Source: Arthrobacter sp. Soil736 | Lineage (GTDB): Bacteria; Actinomycetota; Actinomycetes; Actinomycetales; Micrococcaceae | Direction: 5' to 3' | Length of the DNA: 64,000 nt | NCBI RefSeq assembly: GCF_001428005.1 | Contig: NZ_LMSB01000074.1 | Span: forward strand, 102,562-166,561 | Part shown: positions 33,963-43,513 of the stretch, piece after piece | Numbering within the stretch: the stretch's first letter is position 1 | How the letters are laid out: the number at the start of each line of letters is the position of its first letter | Translations under genes and position numbers: made by a program | The notes under the pieces: generated by a model | The model's database searches: none | Told to the model about the DNA's origin: nothing | Seen by the model: the letters and a program-made list of their open reading frames with translations, nothing else

Positions 33963-35891
33963 ATGTCTGAAACCACCACCAACACCGCGGTAGCCACTGC
34001 ATCGCGCAGTGACCTGCGCAACGTCGCGATCGTGGCCCACGTTGACCACGGCAAGACCACCCTGGTCGACGCCATGCTCAGGCAGACCAACTCATTTGCC
34101 GCTCACAACCACCTCGAAGACCGGGTCATGGATTCCGGCGACCTTGAGCGTGAAAAGGGCATCACCATCCTCGCCAAAAACACCACGGTTGCCTACAACG
34201 GCCCGTCGTCCAACGGCGAAACCATCACCATCAACGTCATCGACACCCCCGGCCACGCCGACTTTGGCGGCGAGGTGGAGCGCGGCCTGTCCATGGTGGA
34301 CGGCGTGGTACTCCTGGTTGACGCTTCCGAGGGCCCGCTGCCGCAGACCCGCTTCGTGCTCCGCAAGGCCCTCGCCGCACACCTGCCGGTCATCCTGCTG
34401 GTCAACAAGACGGACCGTCCCGACGCCCGCATCGAGGAAGTCGTCCACGAGTCCATGGACCTGCTCCTGGGCCTGGCCTCCGACCTCGCGGACGAAGTTC
34501 CGGACCTGGACCTGGACAAGATCCTCAACGTCCCCGTGGTCTATGCAGCCGCCAAGGTCGGCCGCGCATCCCTCGAGCAGCCGGCCGACGGCACCGCTCC
34601 GGAAAACGAAGACCTGGAGCCGCTGTTCAAGGCGATCATCGAGCACGTCCCGGCTCCCACGTACAACCCGGGCGGCGTCCTGCAGGCGCACGTCACCAAC
34701 CTGGACGCCTCCCCGTTCCTCGGCCGCCTCGCGCTGCTCCGTATCTACAACGGCACCCTGCGCAAGGGCCAGACCGTCGCATGGGCACGTGCCAACGGCG
34801 AACTGAAGAACGTCAAGATCACCGAACTCCTCGCAACCAAGGCACTGGACCGCGTTCCCGCCGAGTCCGCCGGCCCGGGTGAAATTGTTGCCGTCGCCGG
34901 CATCGAGGAGATCACCATCGGTGAGACCCTGACCGACGCCGAGAACCCCCAGCCGCTGCCGCTGATCACCGTGGACGATCCCGCGATCTCCATGACCATC
35001 GGTATCAACACGTCCCCGCTGGCCGGCAAGGTCAAGGGCGCCAAGGTCACCGCCCGCCAGGTGAAGGACCGCCTGGACAAGGAACTGATCGGTAACGTCT
35101 CCATCAAGGTGCTCCCCACCGAGCGCCCCGACGCCTGGGAAGTCCAGGGCCGCGGTGAGCTCGCACTGGCCATCCTCGTCGAGCAGATGCGCCGCGAAGG
35201 CTTCGAACTGACCGTCGGCAAGCCGCAGGTGGTCACCAGGACCGTCGACGGCAAGATCCACGAGCCGATGGAACACATGACCATCGACGTGCCGGAGGAG
35301 TACCTCGGCGCGGTCACGCAGCTCATGGCCGCCCGCAAGGGCCGCATGACCAACATGGCGAACCACGGCACCGGCTGGTGCCGGATGGAGTTCATCGTCC
35401 CGGCCCGTGGCCTCATCGGCTTCCGGACCAAGTTCCTTACGGACACCCGCGGCGCCGGCATCGCGTCCTCCATCTCCGAGGGCTACGAGCCCTGGGCCGG
35501 CCCGATCGAGTACCGCACCAACGGCTCGATGATCGCCGACCGCGCCGGTGTTGTGACGCCGTTCGCCATGATCAACCTGCAGGAACGCGGCTCCTTCTTC
35601 GTGCAGCCCACCTCGGAGGTCTACGAGGGCATGATCGTGGGCGAGAACTCCCGCGCCGACGACATGGACGTCAACATCACCAAGGAAAAGAAGCTCACCA
35701 ACATGCGTGCCGCTTCCTCCGACACCTTCGAGAACCTGACGCCGCCCCGCGACCTGACCCTCGAAGAGTCCCTCGAATTCGCCCGCGAGGACGAGTGCGT
35801 TGAGGTCACCCCGGAGTCCATCCGCATCCGCAAGGTCATCCTGGACACCAACGAGCGCGCCAAGGCCAACCGCGCCCGCGCCAAGGTCTGA
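33963..35891 (+). CDS. typA: Translational GTPase TypA/BipA
   Basis: 642 residues. G1 AHVDHGKTT (24-32), G3 DTPGHADFGG and G4 NKTD mark the translational GTPase core. The C-terminal domain specific to BipA contains GRMTNM, GWCRMEFIVPARGLIGFRTKFLT (at 35373-35440) and the conserved NITKEKKLTNMR. TypA acts in ribosome assembly and stress or cold adaptation. The ATG at 33963 has only a weak ribosome-binding site. About 270 bases upstream separate it from the SGNH gene; no gene is seen there. Confidence 0.96.
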   Translation: MSETTTNTAVATASRSDLRNVAIVAHVDHGKTTLVDAMLRQTNSFAAHNHLEDRVMDSGDLEREKGITILAKNTTVAYNGPSSNGETITINVIDTPGHADFGGEVERGLSMVDGVVLLVDASEGPLPQTRFVLRKALAAHLPVILLVNKTDRPDARIEEVVHESMDLLLGLASDLADEVPDLDLDKILNVPVVYAAAKVGRASLEQPADGTAPENEDLEPLFKAIIEHVPAPTYNPGGVLQAHVTNLDASPFLGRLALLRIYNGTLRKGQTVAWARANGELKNVKITELLATKALDRVPAESAGPGEIVAVAGIEEITIGETLTDAENPQPLPLITVDDPAISMTIGINTSPLAGKVKGAKVTARQVKDRLDKELIGNVSIKVLPTERPDAWEVQGRGELALAILVEQMRREGFELTVGKPQVVTRTVDGKIHEPMEHMTIDVPEEYLGAVTQLMAARKGRMTNMANHGTGWCRMEFIVPARGLIGFRTKFLTDTRGAGIASSISEGYEPWAGPIEYRTNGSMIADRAGVVTPFAMINLQERGSFFVQPTSEVYEGMIVGENSRADDMDVNITKEKKLTNMRAASSDTFENLTPPRDLTLEESLEFAREDECVEVTPESIRIRKVILDTNERAKANRARAKV

Positions 35892-35939
35892 TCCGGGCAC
35901 GTTCCGGTCATCAACCTCGTGAACAATAGAGCTGCCGGC

Positions 35940-36347
35940 ATGGCAGGCGGCATTGCCGCCGCCGTGCCGGCAGCTCTTTTTGTCGCCACCGCAGGTACGG
36001 CCCTGCACCGCCAGCAGTGGATGCTGTCCGGCGCCATGCTTCCCTGGGGTGCCGTGGCAGCCCTGGTCCTGCTCGGCTCGGTCCAGCTGCTGCTCGGGGC
36101 GGCCTTCAGGTCCCTGATCCCGACGGCGGCCTGCGGAGTCCTCTGCTACGTCCTGGCCGGCTGGTGGTCGGCTATGGCGCCCGGAAAGCGGCTGATCGCG
36201 GGTGACGTCGCCGGAAACGTCTGGGTATACGGGATCGCCGGCGTTACCGTGCTCATGCTGGTGTGGGCCAGGCGGTACCGCCGCCGGGCCCGGGGCAGGA
36301 CGGCAACGGCGGAAAGTGTCCCGGACCCGGCCGGCGGGGCGTCCTAG
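35940..36347 (+). CDS. Small integral membrane protein of unknown function
   Basis: 135 residues from ATG 35940 (or 142 from GTG 35919; neither has a strong ribosome-binding site). Four hydrophobic helices (about 5-22, 34-56, 60-80, 94-115 in this numbering) and a basic, Arg-rich tail. It follows typA by 48 bases and is probably in the same unit. I do not recognise a family; small four-helix proteins like this are common in actinobacteria. Confidence 0.65.
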   Translation: MAGGIAAAVPAALFVATAGTALHRQQWMLSGAMLPWGAVAALVLLGSVQLLLGAAFRSLIPTAACGVLCYVLAGWWSAMAPGKRLIAGDVAGNVWVYGIAGVTVLMLVWARRYRRRARGRTATAESVPDPAGGAS

Positions 36348-36850
36348 TCCGCCGTCGGGTCCCGGTGGTGGGCAATCATCAGTGAGGTGGCCTCGCCGTC
36401 GTCGTCCGCGGGGAGGGCCACGTATTCGTCGAGCACAGCCCGGAGCTTGCCCAGCATTTCGGCCCGCCGTGCGGCGTTGAACTTCACGCCGAGCCGCCAG
36501 ACCTCAATGTCTTCCGGGGGAAGATCCCGGATTTCCTGCAGGAACGTCTCGATCAGGATGGGCGAGACGTTGTCCACCGGAGTGGTCCAAGACTTGCGGC
36601 TGGCAATATAGGGCACCTCGGTGGCGCCGCGCCGGCCCTTCCGGCGTTCCTCCGCGAGCAGGAACCCGGTCCGCACCAGCGTACGGACGTGGTGCAGGCT
36701 GGAGGCGGGATTGAGGTCCAGGAGTTCGGCGATTTCCTTGTTGGTCCGGGACTGGTGCAGGCATAGCCGGAGAATCCTGAGCCTCAGCGGAGAACTGAGC
36801 GCGCGGCCCTTAGCCACCAGGTCTGCGTCGTCGCTCTCCAGCGGTGTCAT
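36344..36850 (-). CDS. ArsR-like winged-helix transcriptional regulator
   Basis: 168 residues. LVAKGRALSSPLRLRILRLCL, NKEIAELLDLNPASSLHHVRTLVRTGFL are helix-turn-helix and wing elements of the ArsR/HTH_20 type. No metal-binding Cys pair (CxC) is seen, so it need not be a metal sensor. Residues 90-168 are an effector part without a recognised motif. The start is ATG 36850; an in-frame ATG at 36892 lies beyond the operator-like palindrome. It is divergent from the MFS pseudogene and likely its regulator. Four bases overlap the convergent gene before it. Confidence 0.82.
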   Translation of the reverse strand: MTPLESDDADLVAKGRALSSPLRLRILRLCLHQSRTNKEIAELLDLNPASSLHHVRTLVRTGFLLAEERRKGRRGATEVPYIASRKSWTTPVDNVSPILIETFLQEIRDLPPEDIEVWRLGVKFNAARRAEMLGKLRAVLDEYVALPADDDGEATSLMIAHHRDPTAD

Positions 36851-36873
36851 AGACGCAAGTGTAGCCAGCAATA

Positions 36874-36897
36874 AGTGATTGACATACATCAATCGCT
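36874..36897. promoter_or_regulatory. Operator-like palindrome between the ArsR-like regulator and the MFS pseudogene
   Basis: AGTGATTGA and TCAATCGCT flank the six bases CATACA; eight of nine positions are complementary, with a perfect GATTGA/TCAATC core. It sits between the two divergent starts, in an AT-rich patch, and fits the TTGA/TCAA style of ArsR-family operators. Confidence 0.6.
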
Positions 36898-36913
36898 ACC
36901 GGAAACTGATGCC

Positions 36914-38049
36914 GTGATTGCCGACTCCACCGCAGCAGATACAGCCGCCACGTCGCTGTGGCGGGACCGCAACTTCACCACGTTCTGGACCGGGCAGGCG
37001 ATGAGCCAGCTCGGCGTCCAGCTGGGACAGCTGGCTTTTCCGGTGCTCGCCGTTTCGGTGCTTCAGGCTTTGACGTCTCGTACCAGAGCTACGTGCCCGT
37101 CCTTGTGGGGTCCCGACACGTCACCGAGGCCAATTCCAAGCTCGAATCCACCGCACAGATAGCCAGGATTGGGGGACCCGCAGCGGGAGGGGCGCTCCTC
37201 ACCGTCGTGTCGACCCCCGTGCTGTTCCTGGGGGAGGCCGCCGGGTACCTCCTCTCGGCCCTCTTCCTCGCCCGGACCCGCGACAGCGCGCAGCACCCGG
37301 CTCCGGCGAACAGGCGTCCGCTCGGCACCGAGATCAAGGAGGGCCTTGCGTTCGTGGTGAAGCACCCTTTGATCAGCCGCATCGCGGCCTGCACCGCAGG
37401 CATGAATTTCTGCGGCACACTGATCTTCACCCTCACACCCCTGCTTGTCCTGAGGGACCTCGGACTCGGGCCCCAGGGGGTGGGGCTGATCATGACCGCC
37501 GGCGCGGCCGGAGGCCTCCTGGGCGCGGTGGCCGCGACGCGGCTGGCAGCCCGGATCGGCGAAGGCACGGTGATACCGCTCTGCGCCGTGGCCAGTTCGG
37601 TGTTTCTGGTGCTGGTCCCCGCTGCCGCTATCGTCGACGAGCCCGCTGTCTCGCTGGTGCTCCTGCTCATTTCCGAATTCGGTTTCGGCGTCAATGTGCT
37701 CGTCTACAACATCATGCAGCTGACCATGCGCCAGAGGGTGTGTCCGCCCGGGCTGCTGGGCAGGATGAACGCATCCATCCGGTTCGCCGTCTGGGGCGTG
37801 ATGCCGCTCGCGGCGCTGGCCTCCGGGTTCCTCGGCGAGCACAGCGGGCTTGTTCGAGCCATCTCAATCGGCGCGGCCTGCAGCTTCCTCGCGGCCTTCC
37901 CGGTGCTGTTGTCGCCGCTGCGGGGGAATGCGGAAGCTTCCGGACCAGGTGCCCGGGGCCTGATGGCTGTCAGGCGCCGGTGCGCGGCCTACGCCGCGGC
38001 GGCGCCGGCGGCACCTGTTTGGCGGCCACCACCAGGTCCAGGGAAATGA
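36914..38049 (+). pseudogene. MFS transporter pseudogene with an internal deletion and frameshift
   Basis: The start (LWRDRNFTTFWTGQAMSQLGVQ, LAFPVLAVSVLQ) is the first helix of an EntS/DHA3-type exporter. At about 37064-37070 the reading jumps from one frame to another: the next recognisable block, FDVSYQSYVPVLV, normally follows about 80 residues later and is in a different frame. From there the sequence is normal (NSKLESTAQIARIGGPAAGG, several helices) to 38049. So roughly 240 bases, covering helices 2-4, are gone and the frame is broken. The last 80 bases overlap the convergent small gene. Confidence 0.8.
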
Positions 38050-38215
38050 CGACGTCGGAACTCCGGGTCCGCACGGTGCATTCGCCTTCGCCGCACTCCA
38101 GGAGGTCTCCGAGCGCGTCCGTGAAACCGCCGTCGACCCTGTAACGCACCACCACACGGGTTCCGGGCGGGGTGGCGGCCAGGAAGGTCCGGGGCGAAGG
38201 TGGTGTCTGACTCAC
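37970..38215 (-). CDS. Small conserved protein, beta-barrel-like domain (81 residues)
   Basis: Start GTG 38215. The sequence GTRVVVRYRVDGGFTDALG, LLECGEGECTVRTRSSDVV and DLVVAAKQVPPAPPRRRPRT resembles the short beta-rich domain found before the GNAT domain in some actinobacterial acetyltransferases. Here no GNAT part follows. It may be a stand-alone form or the surviving N-terminus of one. It overlaps the end of the MFS pseudogene by 80 bases and is divergent from fdxA. Confidence 0.55.
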   Translation of the reverse strand: MSQTPPSPRTFLAATPPGTRVVVRYRVDGGFTDALGDLLECGEGECTVRTRSSDVVISLDLVVAAKQVPPAPPRRRPRTGA

Positions 38216-38369
38216 GGGTTCAATCGTATGACGCTTCCCCGAGTGTGACGCGCCGCTTCGTTCGCGGTGCAGGCCTGGGAGATAATAGGCTCGGAAGTCG
38301 ATAGTCCGGCATGCAGTCCGGAAGCAACAACCGGCCAGTCGCCGGAACCAACGTGGAGAGGCAAGGGAC

Positions 38370-38696
38370 GTGACGTACGTAATCGCGCAGCCGTGTGTAG
38401 ATGTCAAGGACAAGGCATGCATTGAGGAGTGCCCCGTCGATTGCATCTATGAAGGCGAGCGTTCCCTCTATATCCATCCCGATGAATGCGTCGACTGTGG
38501 TGCCTGCGAACCGGTCTGCCCGGTGGAAGCCATCTACTACGAGGACGACACCCCCGAAGAGTGGGCCGACTACTACAAAGCCAACGTGGAGTTCTTCGAC
38601 GAGCTCGGTTCCCCGGGCGGCGCCGCGAAGGTGGGCAACACCCACACGGACCACCCGATGATTGCAGCACTGCCGCCGCAGAACCAGGATCACTGA
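38370..38696 (+). CDS. fdxA: Seven-iron ferredoxin (3Fe-4S/4Fe-4S)
   Basis: 108 residues. The first half C-x7-C-x3-C-P (C9, C17, C21) fits a 3Fe-4S site, and CVDCGACEPVCP a 4Fe-4S site. The acidic C-terminal half is usual for the actinobacterial/Azotobacter FdI-like group. GTG 38370 follows GAGAGGCAAGG. It acts as an electron carrier. It is followed after 13 bases by dapC, as fdxC is in mycobacteria. Confidence 0.94.
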   Translation: MTYVIAQPCVDVKDKACIEECPVDCIYEGERSLYIHPDECVDCGACEPVCPVEAIYYEDDTPEEWADYYKANVEFFDELGSPGGAAKVGNTHTDHPMIAALPPQNQDH

Positions 38697-38709
38697 GGCA
38701 GGCGCGTAG

Positions 38710-39858
38710 GTGACAACAGCTGTGCGTAGCTTCGGCCTGAGCCTTCCTGATTACCCGTGGGAGGCCATGGCGCCGTACCTCGCCAGAGCCGCTGAGCACC
38801 CGGGCGGAGCCGTCAACCTGTCCATCGGAACGCCCGTGGATCCCACGCCCGCGGTCATCCAGGAGGCCCTCCGGGCTGCTGCGGACGCCCCCGGCTATCC
38901 CACGGTCCACGGCACTCCTGCGCTGCGGGAGGCAATCGCCGGATGGTTTGCACGCCGCCGCGGCGTCGAGGGGCTCGATCCCCGGGACGTCATGCCCACC
39001 GTCGGTTCCAAGGAGCTGGTGGCGTGGCTGCCGTTCCTGCTCGGCCTGAAGCCCGGCGACGTCGTGGTCCGTCCCACGGTGGCGTACCCCACCTACGACA
39101 TCGGAGCGACTTTTTCCGGAGCGACGGCAGTGGCCGCGGACGACCTCGATGAACTCGACGCCGCCACCCGGGCGAAGGTCCGGCTGGTCTGGGTCAACTC
39201 CCCGGGCAACCCCACCGGCAGTGTCCGGGACGCGGCGTCCCTGAGGAAGATCGTGGACCAGGCCCGTGAAATCGGTGCCCTCGTGGCCTCGGACGAGTGC
39301 TATGCCGAACTCGGTTGGGGGGAGTGGGACCTGCAGCGCAGAGGAGAAGCTGTTCCGAGCATCCTTGATCCCCGTGTGGCGGGCGGCTCCCACGACGGCC
39401 TCCTCGCGGTCTATTCGCTGAGCAAGCAGTCCAACCTGGCCGGCTACCGGGCGGCATTCGTTGCGGGGGATTCGGCCATCATGGCCAACCTCGTCAACAG
39501 CCGAAAGCACGCAGGAATGATCGTCCCCTACCCTGTCCAGGAAGCCATGCGGGTGGCCTTGGGCGACGACGGGCACGTGCAGGCACAGAAGGACCTCTAC
39601 CGCGGGCGCCGTGAGCGGATCCTGCCCGCACTCGAAGGTTTCGGTCTGCAGATCCACGAGTCCTCCGCCGGCCTGTACCTGTGGTGCACCGCCGGCGAAG
39701 CAACCTGGGACACGGTCGCACGCCTCGCGGAGCGCGGGATCGTCGTGGGACCGGGAGTGTTCTACGGCGACGCCGGCAACGGTTATGTGCGGGTGGCGCT
39801 CACCGGATCCGATGAGCGGATCGACGCTGCTGTGGCCCGGCTGGCCGTCGCCCGTTAA
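38710..39858 (+). CDS. dapC: Succinyldiaminopimelate transaminase
   Basis: 382 residues, GTG start. This PLP enzyme makes N-succinyl-LL-diaminopimelate in the lysine and peptidoglycan pathway. SIGTPVDPTP is the family start, WVNSPGNPTGSV the cofactor loop, DECYAELGW the Asp/Tyr pair and SLSKQSNLAGYR holds the Schiff-base Lys. The position directly after fdxA is the reason to prefer dapC over other aminotransferases. dapD and dapE lie 6-7 kb downstream. Confidence 0.92.
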   Translation: MTTAVRSFGLSLPDYPWEAMAPYLARAAEHPGGAVNLSIGTPVDPTPAVIQEALRAAADAPGYPTVHGTPALREAIAGWFARRRGVEGLDPRDVMPTVGSKELVAWLPFLLGLKPGDVVVRPTVAYPTYDIGATFSGATAVAADDLDELDAATRAKVRLVWVNSPGNPTGSVRDAASLRKIVDQAREIGALVASDECYAELGWGEWDLQRRGEAVPSILDPRVAGGSHDGLLAVYSLSKQSNLAGYRAAFVAGDSAIMANLVNSRKHAGMIVPYPVQEAMRVALGDDGHVQAQKDLYRGRRERILPALEGFGLQIHESSAGLYLWCTAGEATWDTVARLAERGIVVGPGVFYGDAGNGYVRVALTGSDERIDAAVARLAVAR

Positions 39859-39980
39859 CAGCTGCCCCGTAACAATGGTGTGACACGCACCACAAGTGGG
39901 CCGTTTTAGGGGATATTTGGCGGTCGCGGATTAGTGGCACGTTGCAAGTGGCGGTACTTTTTAACTGACTATCAATGGTG

Positions 39981-40071
39981 GCTTTCTACAAGAAGGCAGC
40001 ACGGCCGTTGGATTTCCCGCCCCTGCGGGATCCCCGCACGGCTCACCTGATGTTGGATCAAGCTTTCTACA
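39981..40071 (+). repeat. Direct repeat in the citrate synthase leader region
   Basis: GCTTTCTACA occurs at 39981-39990 followed by AGAAGG, and again at 40062-40071 followed by GAGAGG, 81 bases apart, in the 244-base gap before gltA. Two sites in one leader suggest a regulator binding pair or RNA element. Confidence 0.5.
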
Positions 40072-40102
40072 GAGAGGCCCCGACGCCTCATGAGGAGACT
40101 CC

Positions 40103-41386
<1,284 letters not shown>

Positions 41387-41391
41387 ATCCC

Positions 41392-41559
41392 CACCGGCTC
41401 CCAAACCTCGCACGCTCGGTTCGGGCCCCTCGCCGGTGTGGGCCCATCACCGGCTCCCAAACCTCGCACGCTCGGTTCGGGCCCCTCGCCGGTGTGGGCC
41501 CACCACCGGCTCCCAAACCTCGCACGCTCGGTTCGGGCCCCTCGCCGGTGTGGGCCCTA
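41392..41559. repeat. Tandem repeat, three units of 56 bp, downstream of gltA
   Basis: Units begin at 41392, 41448 and 41504 and are nearly identical; single-base differences occur only at the end of units (TC/CC). Each unit carries CACCGGC at one side and GCCGGTG about 35 bases on, so each can fold into a hairpin, and the palindrome GGGCCC at the joint. On the minus strand one frame is open through all copies (GPNRACEVWEPV), but this is probably chance. Confidence 0.9.
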
Positions 41560-41569
41560 TCATCGGCCC

Positions 41570-41616
41570 AACGACGCCGGCCGCACACCCTCGAAGGGTG
41601 GGCGGCCGGCGTCGTT
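41570..41616. terminator. Bidirectional terminator between gltA and galE
   Basis: AACGACGCCGGCCGC (41570-41584) pairs perfectly with GCGGCCGGCGTCGTT (41602-41616), and the inner CACCCT/AGGGTG extends the stem. The two genes converge here. Confidence 0.88.
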
Positions 41617-41637
41617 GTTGGCTAGGTTTCGGCAGGC

Positions 41638-42654
41638 TCAACCAGCGTCGTAGCCGTGCGGGTTGTTTTTCTGCCAGCGCCAGTGGTCCTCGCACATTTC
41701 GTCGACGGTCTTGGTGGTGGACCAGGACAGATCGGCCAGGGCCGAGGTCGCGTCCGCCCAGAAGGCCGGCAGGTCCCCGGCGCGGCGGCCCGAGACCTCG
41801 TACGGAAGCGCGCGGCCCACGGCTTTTTCGAAGGAGCGCAGGACCTCCAGCACGGATGAACCCTTGCCTGAGCCGAGGTTCCAGCGGAACACACCGTTGC
41901 GGCCGGCGATGTGGTCCAGCGCGGCAACATGGCCCTCGGCGAGGTCCACCACGTGGATGTAGTCGCGCAGGCACGTGCCGTCAGGAGTGTCGTAGTCGCC
42001 GCCGAACACCATGAGCTTCTCGCGCCGGCCGACGGCCACCTGGGCGATGAACGGGACGAGGTTGTTCGGGATGCCCTGCGGGTCTTCGCCGATGCGGCCT
42101 GAGGGGTGGGCGCCCACCGGGTTGAAGTAGCGCAGCAGTGCTATATGCCAGCGGTCGTCGGCGGCGCCGAGGTCCGACAGGATGTCCTCGATCTGTTCCT
42201 TGGTGCGGCCGTACGGGTTGTTCGCGCCGATTTCCATCTTCTCCACGTAAGGGACGGCATTGTGTTCGCCGTAGACCGTGGCGGAGGAGCTGAAGACGAT
42301 CGAGCGGACCCCGTGCCGGTCCATGGCCCTGATGAGGTTCAGGGTCCCGACAAGATTGTTGTGGTAATACTTCAGCGGCTCGCGGACGGATTCGCCCACG
42401 GCCTTGAGGCCGGCGAAGTGGATGACGGCATCGATGCCGTGCCGGTCGAAGACGGCGTCGACGGCGGGCTCGTCCAGCAGGTCCACGTTGTGGAAGGCCG
42501 CTTCCTTGCCCGTGAGTTCCGCGACCCGGCGGAGGGACTCCTCGCTCGAGTTCACCAGGTTGTCGATGACGACCACCTCATGGCCGGCTTCCTGCAGGGA
42601 CAATACGGTGTGCGAACCGATGTAGCCGGTGCCGCCCGTGACCAGAATTTTCAT
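41638..42654 (-). CDS. galE: UDP-glucose 4-epimerase
   Basis: 338 residues. GGTGYIGSH is the NAD-binding loop, SSSATVYG and YGRTK hold the catalytic Ser/Tyr/Lys, and RYFNPVGAH and LRDYIHVVDLAEGH are typical blocks of GalE. It interconverts UDP-glucose and UDP-galactose for galactose use and cell-surface sugars. The ATG at 42654 is the natural start. It is divergent from the TetR gene. Confidence 0.95.
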   Translation of the reverse strand: MKILVTGGTGYIGSHTVLSLQEAGHEVVVIDNLVNSSEESLRRVAELTGKEAAFHNVDLLDEPAVDAVFDRHGIDAVIHFAGLKAVGESVREPLKYYHNNLVGTLNLIRAMDRHGVRSIVFSSSATVYGEHNAVPYVEKMEIGANNPYGRTKEQIEDILSDLGAADDRWHIALLRYFNPVGAHPSGRIGEDPQGIPNNLVPFIAQVAVGRREKLMVFGGDYDTPDGTCLRDYIHVVDLAEGHVAALDHIAGRNGVFRWNLGSGKGSSVLEVLRSFEKAVGRALPYEVSGRRAGDLPAFWADATSALADLSWSTTKTVDEMCEDHWRWQKNNPHGYDAG

Positions 42655-42769
42655 GCTCCCACGTTATCCCAACCGCATCGGCGGTTACCGACTGTTGCAG
42701 GCCATGGCGGTGAGACCGGGCCGCGGCGGGCCTACCCGGCGTCACTGCACAAGCGTGCTAAAAACAAGG

Positions 42770-43423
42770 GTGCCCAAAATAGTGGATGCGTCCGCCCGGC
42801 GCCAGGAGATTGTTGACGCCGTCTGCAGGATCATCGCCACCGACGGGCTGGAACGTGCGTCCCTGCGTGAAGTGGCTGACGAGGCAGGGCTGGCAGTGGG
42901 CTCCGTGCGGCACTACTTCGGGACCAGCGAGGAGTTGCTCGCCTTCACCTTCTCGGCCGTGGTGGACCGCATCCTCGCCCGCCTTGCCACTGCCCTGGCC
43001 GGGGTGTCCAGCGCATCCCGCCCCGGGGAGCAGCACGAGGCAGTCTTAACCCTGCTGAGCGAGTTCCTTCCCCTGGACGAAGAGCGTGCCCTGGACGCCT
43101 GTGCGTGGCTCGCCTTCAAGAATGCGGCGCGGATCCGGCCCTTTCTTGCCGCAGAAGCGGACCGGAGCCACCGGGCGGTGGCCGCCGTCGTCGGACAGTT
43201 GATCACCCGCCTCCTGGCCGGGGACGATCCGGCAGGGGACGTTCTGGCGGGGGACGACGGCGGGGAACAGCTGGTCACCGAGGCGGAGCGCCTTCTTGCC
43301 ACCCTGGACGGGCTGACGATGCACGCACTCCTGCAACCGGCGTGGCTGACCCGGGAAATGTGCCGGGATGTGCTCGAATCGCATCTGGCGGGGCTTCGCA
43401 GGACCGCCGGCGTCAGCCATTAA
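42770..43423 (+). CDS. TetR family transcriptional regulator
   Basis: 217 residues from GTG 42770, giving MPKIVDASARRQEIVDAV, a frequent TetR start. The helix-turn-helix is LREVADEAGLAVGSVRHYFGTSEELL (about 29-54). The C-terminal ligand domain is normal in length with an Asp/Gly-rich loop near residue 155. No target is clear: galE is divergent and a gene of unknown function follows after 90 bases. Confidence 0.88.
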   Translation: MPKIVDASARRQEIVDAVCRIIATDGLERASLREVADEAGLAVGSVRHYFGTSEELLAFTFSAVVDRILARLATALAGVSSASRPGEQHEAVLTLLSEFLPLDEERALDACAWLAFKNAARIRPFLAAEADRSHRAVAAVVGQLITRLLAGDDPAGDVLAGDDGGEQLVTEAERLLATLDGLTMHALLQPAWLTREMCRDVLESHLAGLRRTAGVSH

Positions 43424-43513
43424 CCTCCCCGGGCTGGGGGAATAGACTGAAAGCCGGAGAGCGGGTTGCCGGATAAGCGGGGGCGAAGATCAAGATGCCA
43501 AGGAGGCATACGG

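Noticed and set aside
34092..36008. A 638-codon minus-strand frame opposite typA
   Set aside because: typA has all family motifs on the plus strand; the antisense frame has low-complexity His/Val/Gly-rich sequence and no ribosome-binding site.
36958..38049. A complete shorter MFS gene starting at 36958
   Set aside because: The first 40 residues of that frame are nonsense relative to the family, while the true first helix is in another frame; the sequence is better explained as a broken gene.
38404..39657. A 417-codon minus-strand frame opposite fdxA and dapC
   Set aside because: Both plus-strand genes are clear by motif and synteny; the antisense product shows no family features.
41392..41559. 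CRISPR array
   Set aside because: The 56-base units follow directly without variable spacers and no cas gene is near.
41447..41974. Protein with GPNRACEVWEPV repeats
   Set aside because: The frame is produced by the 56-bp DNA repeat and the end of galE; it has no ribosome-binding site and no other support.
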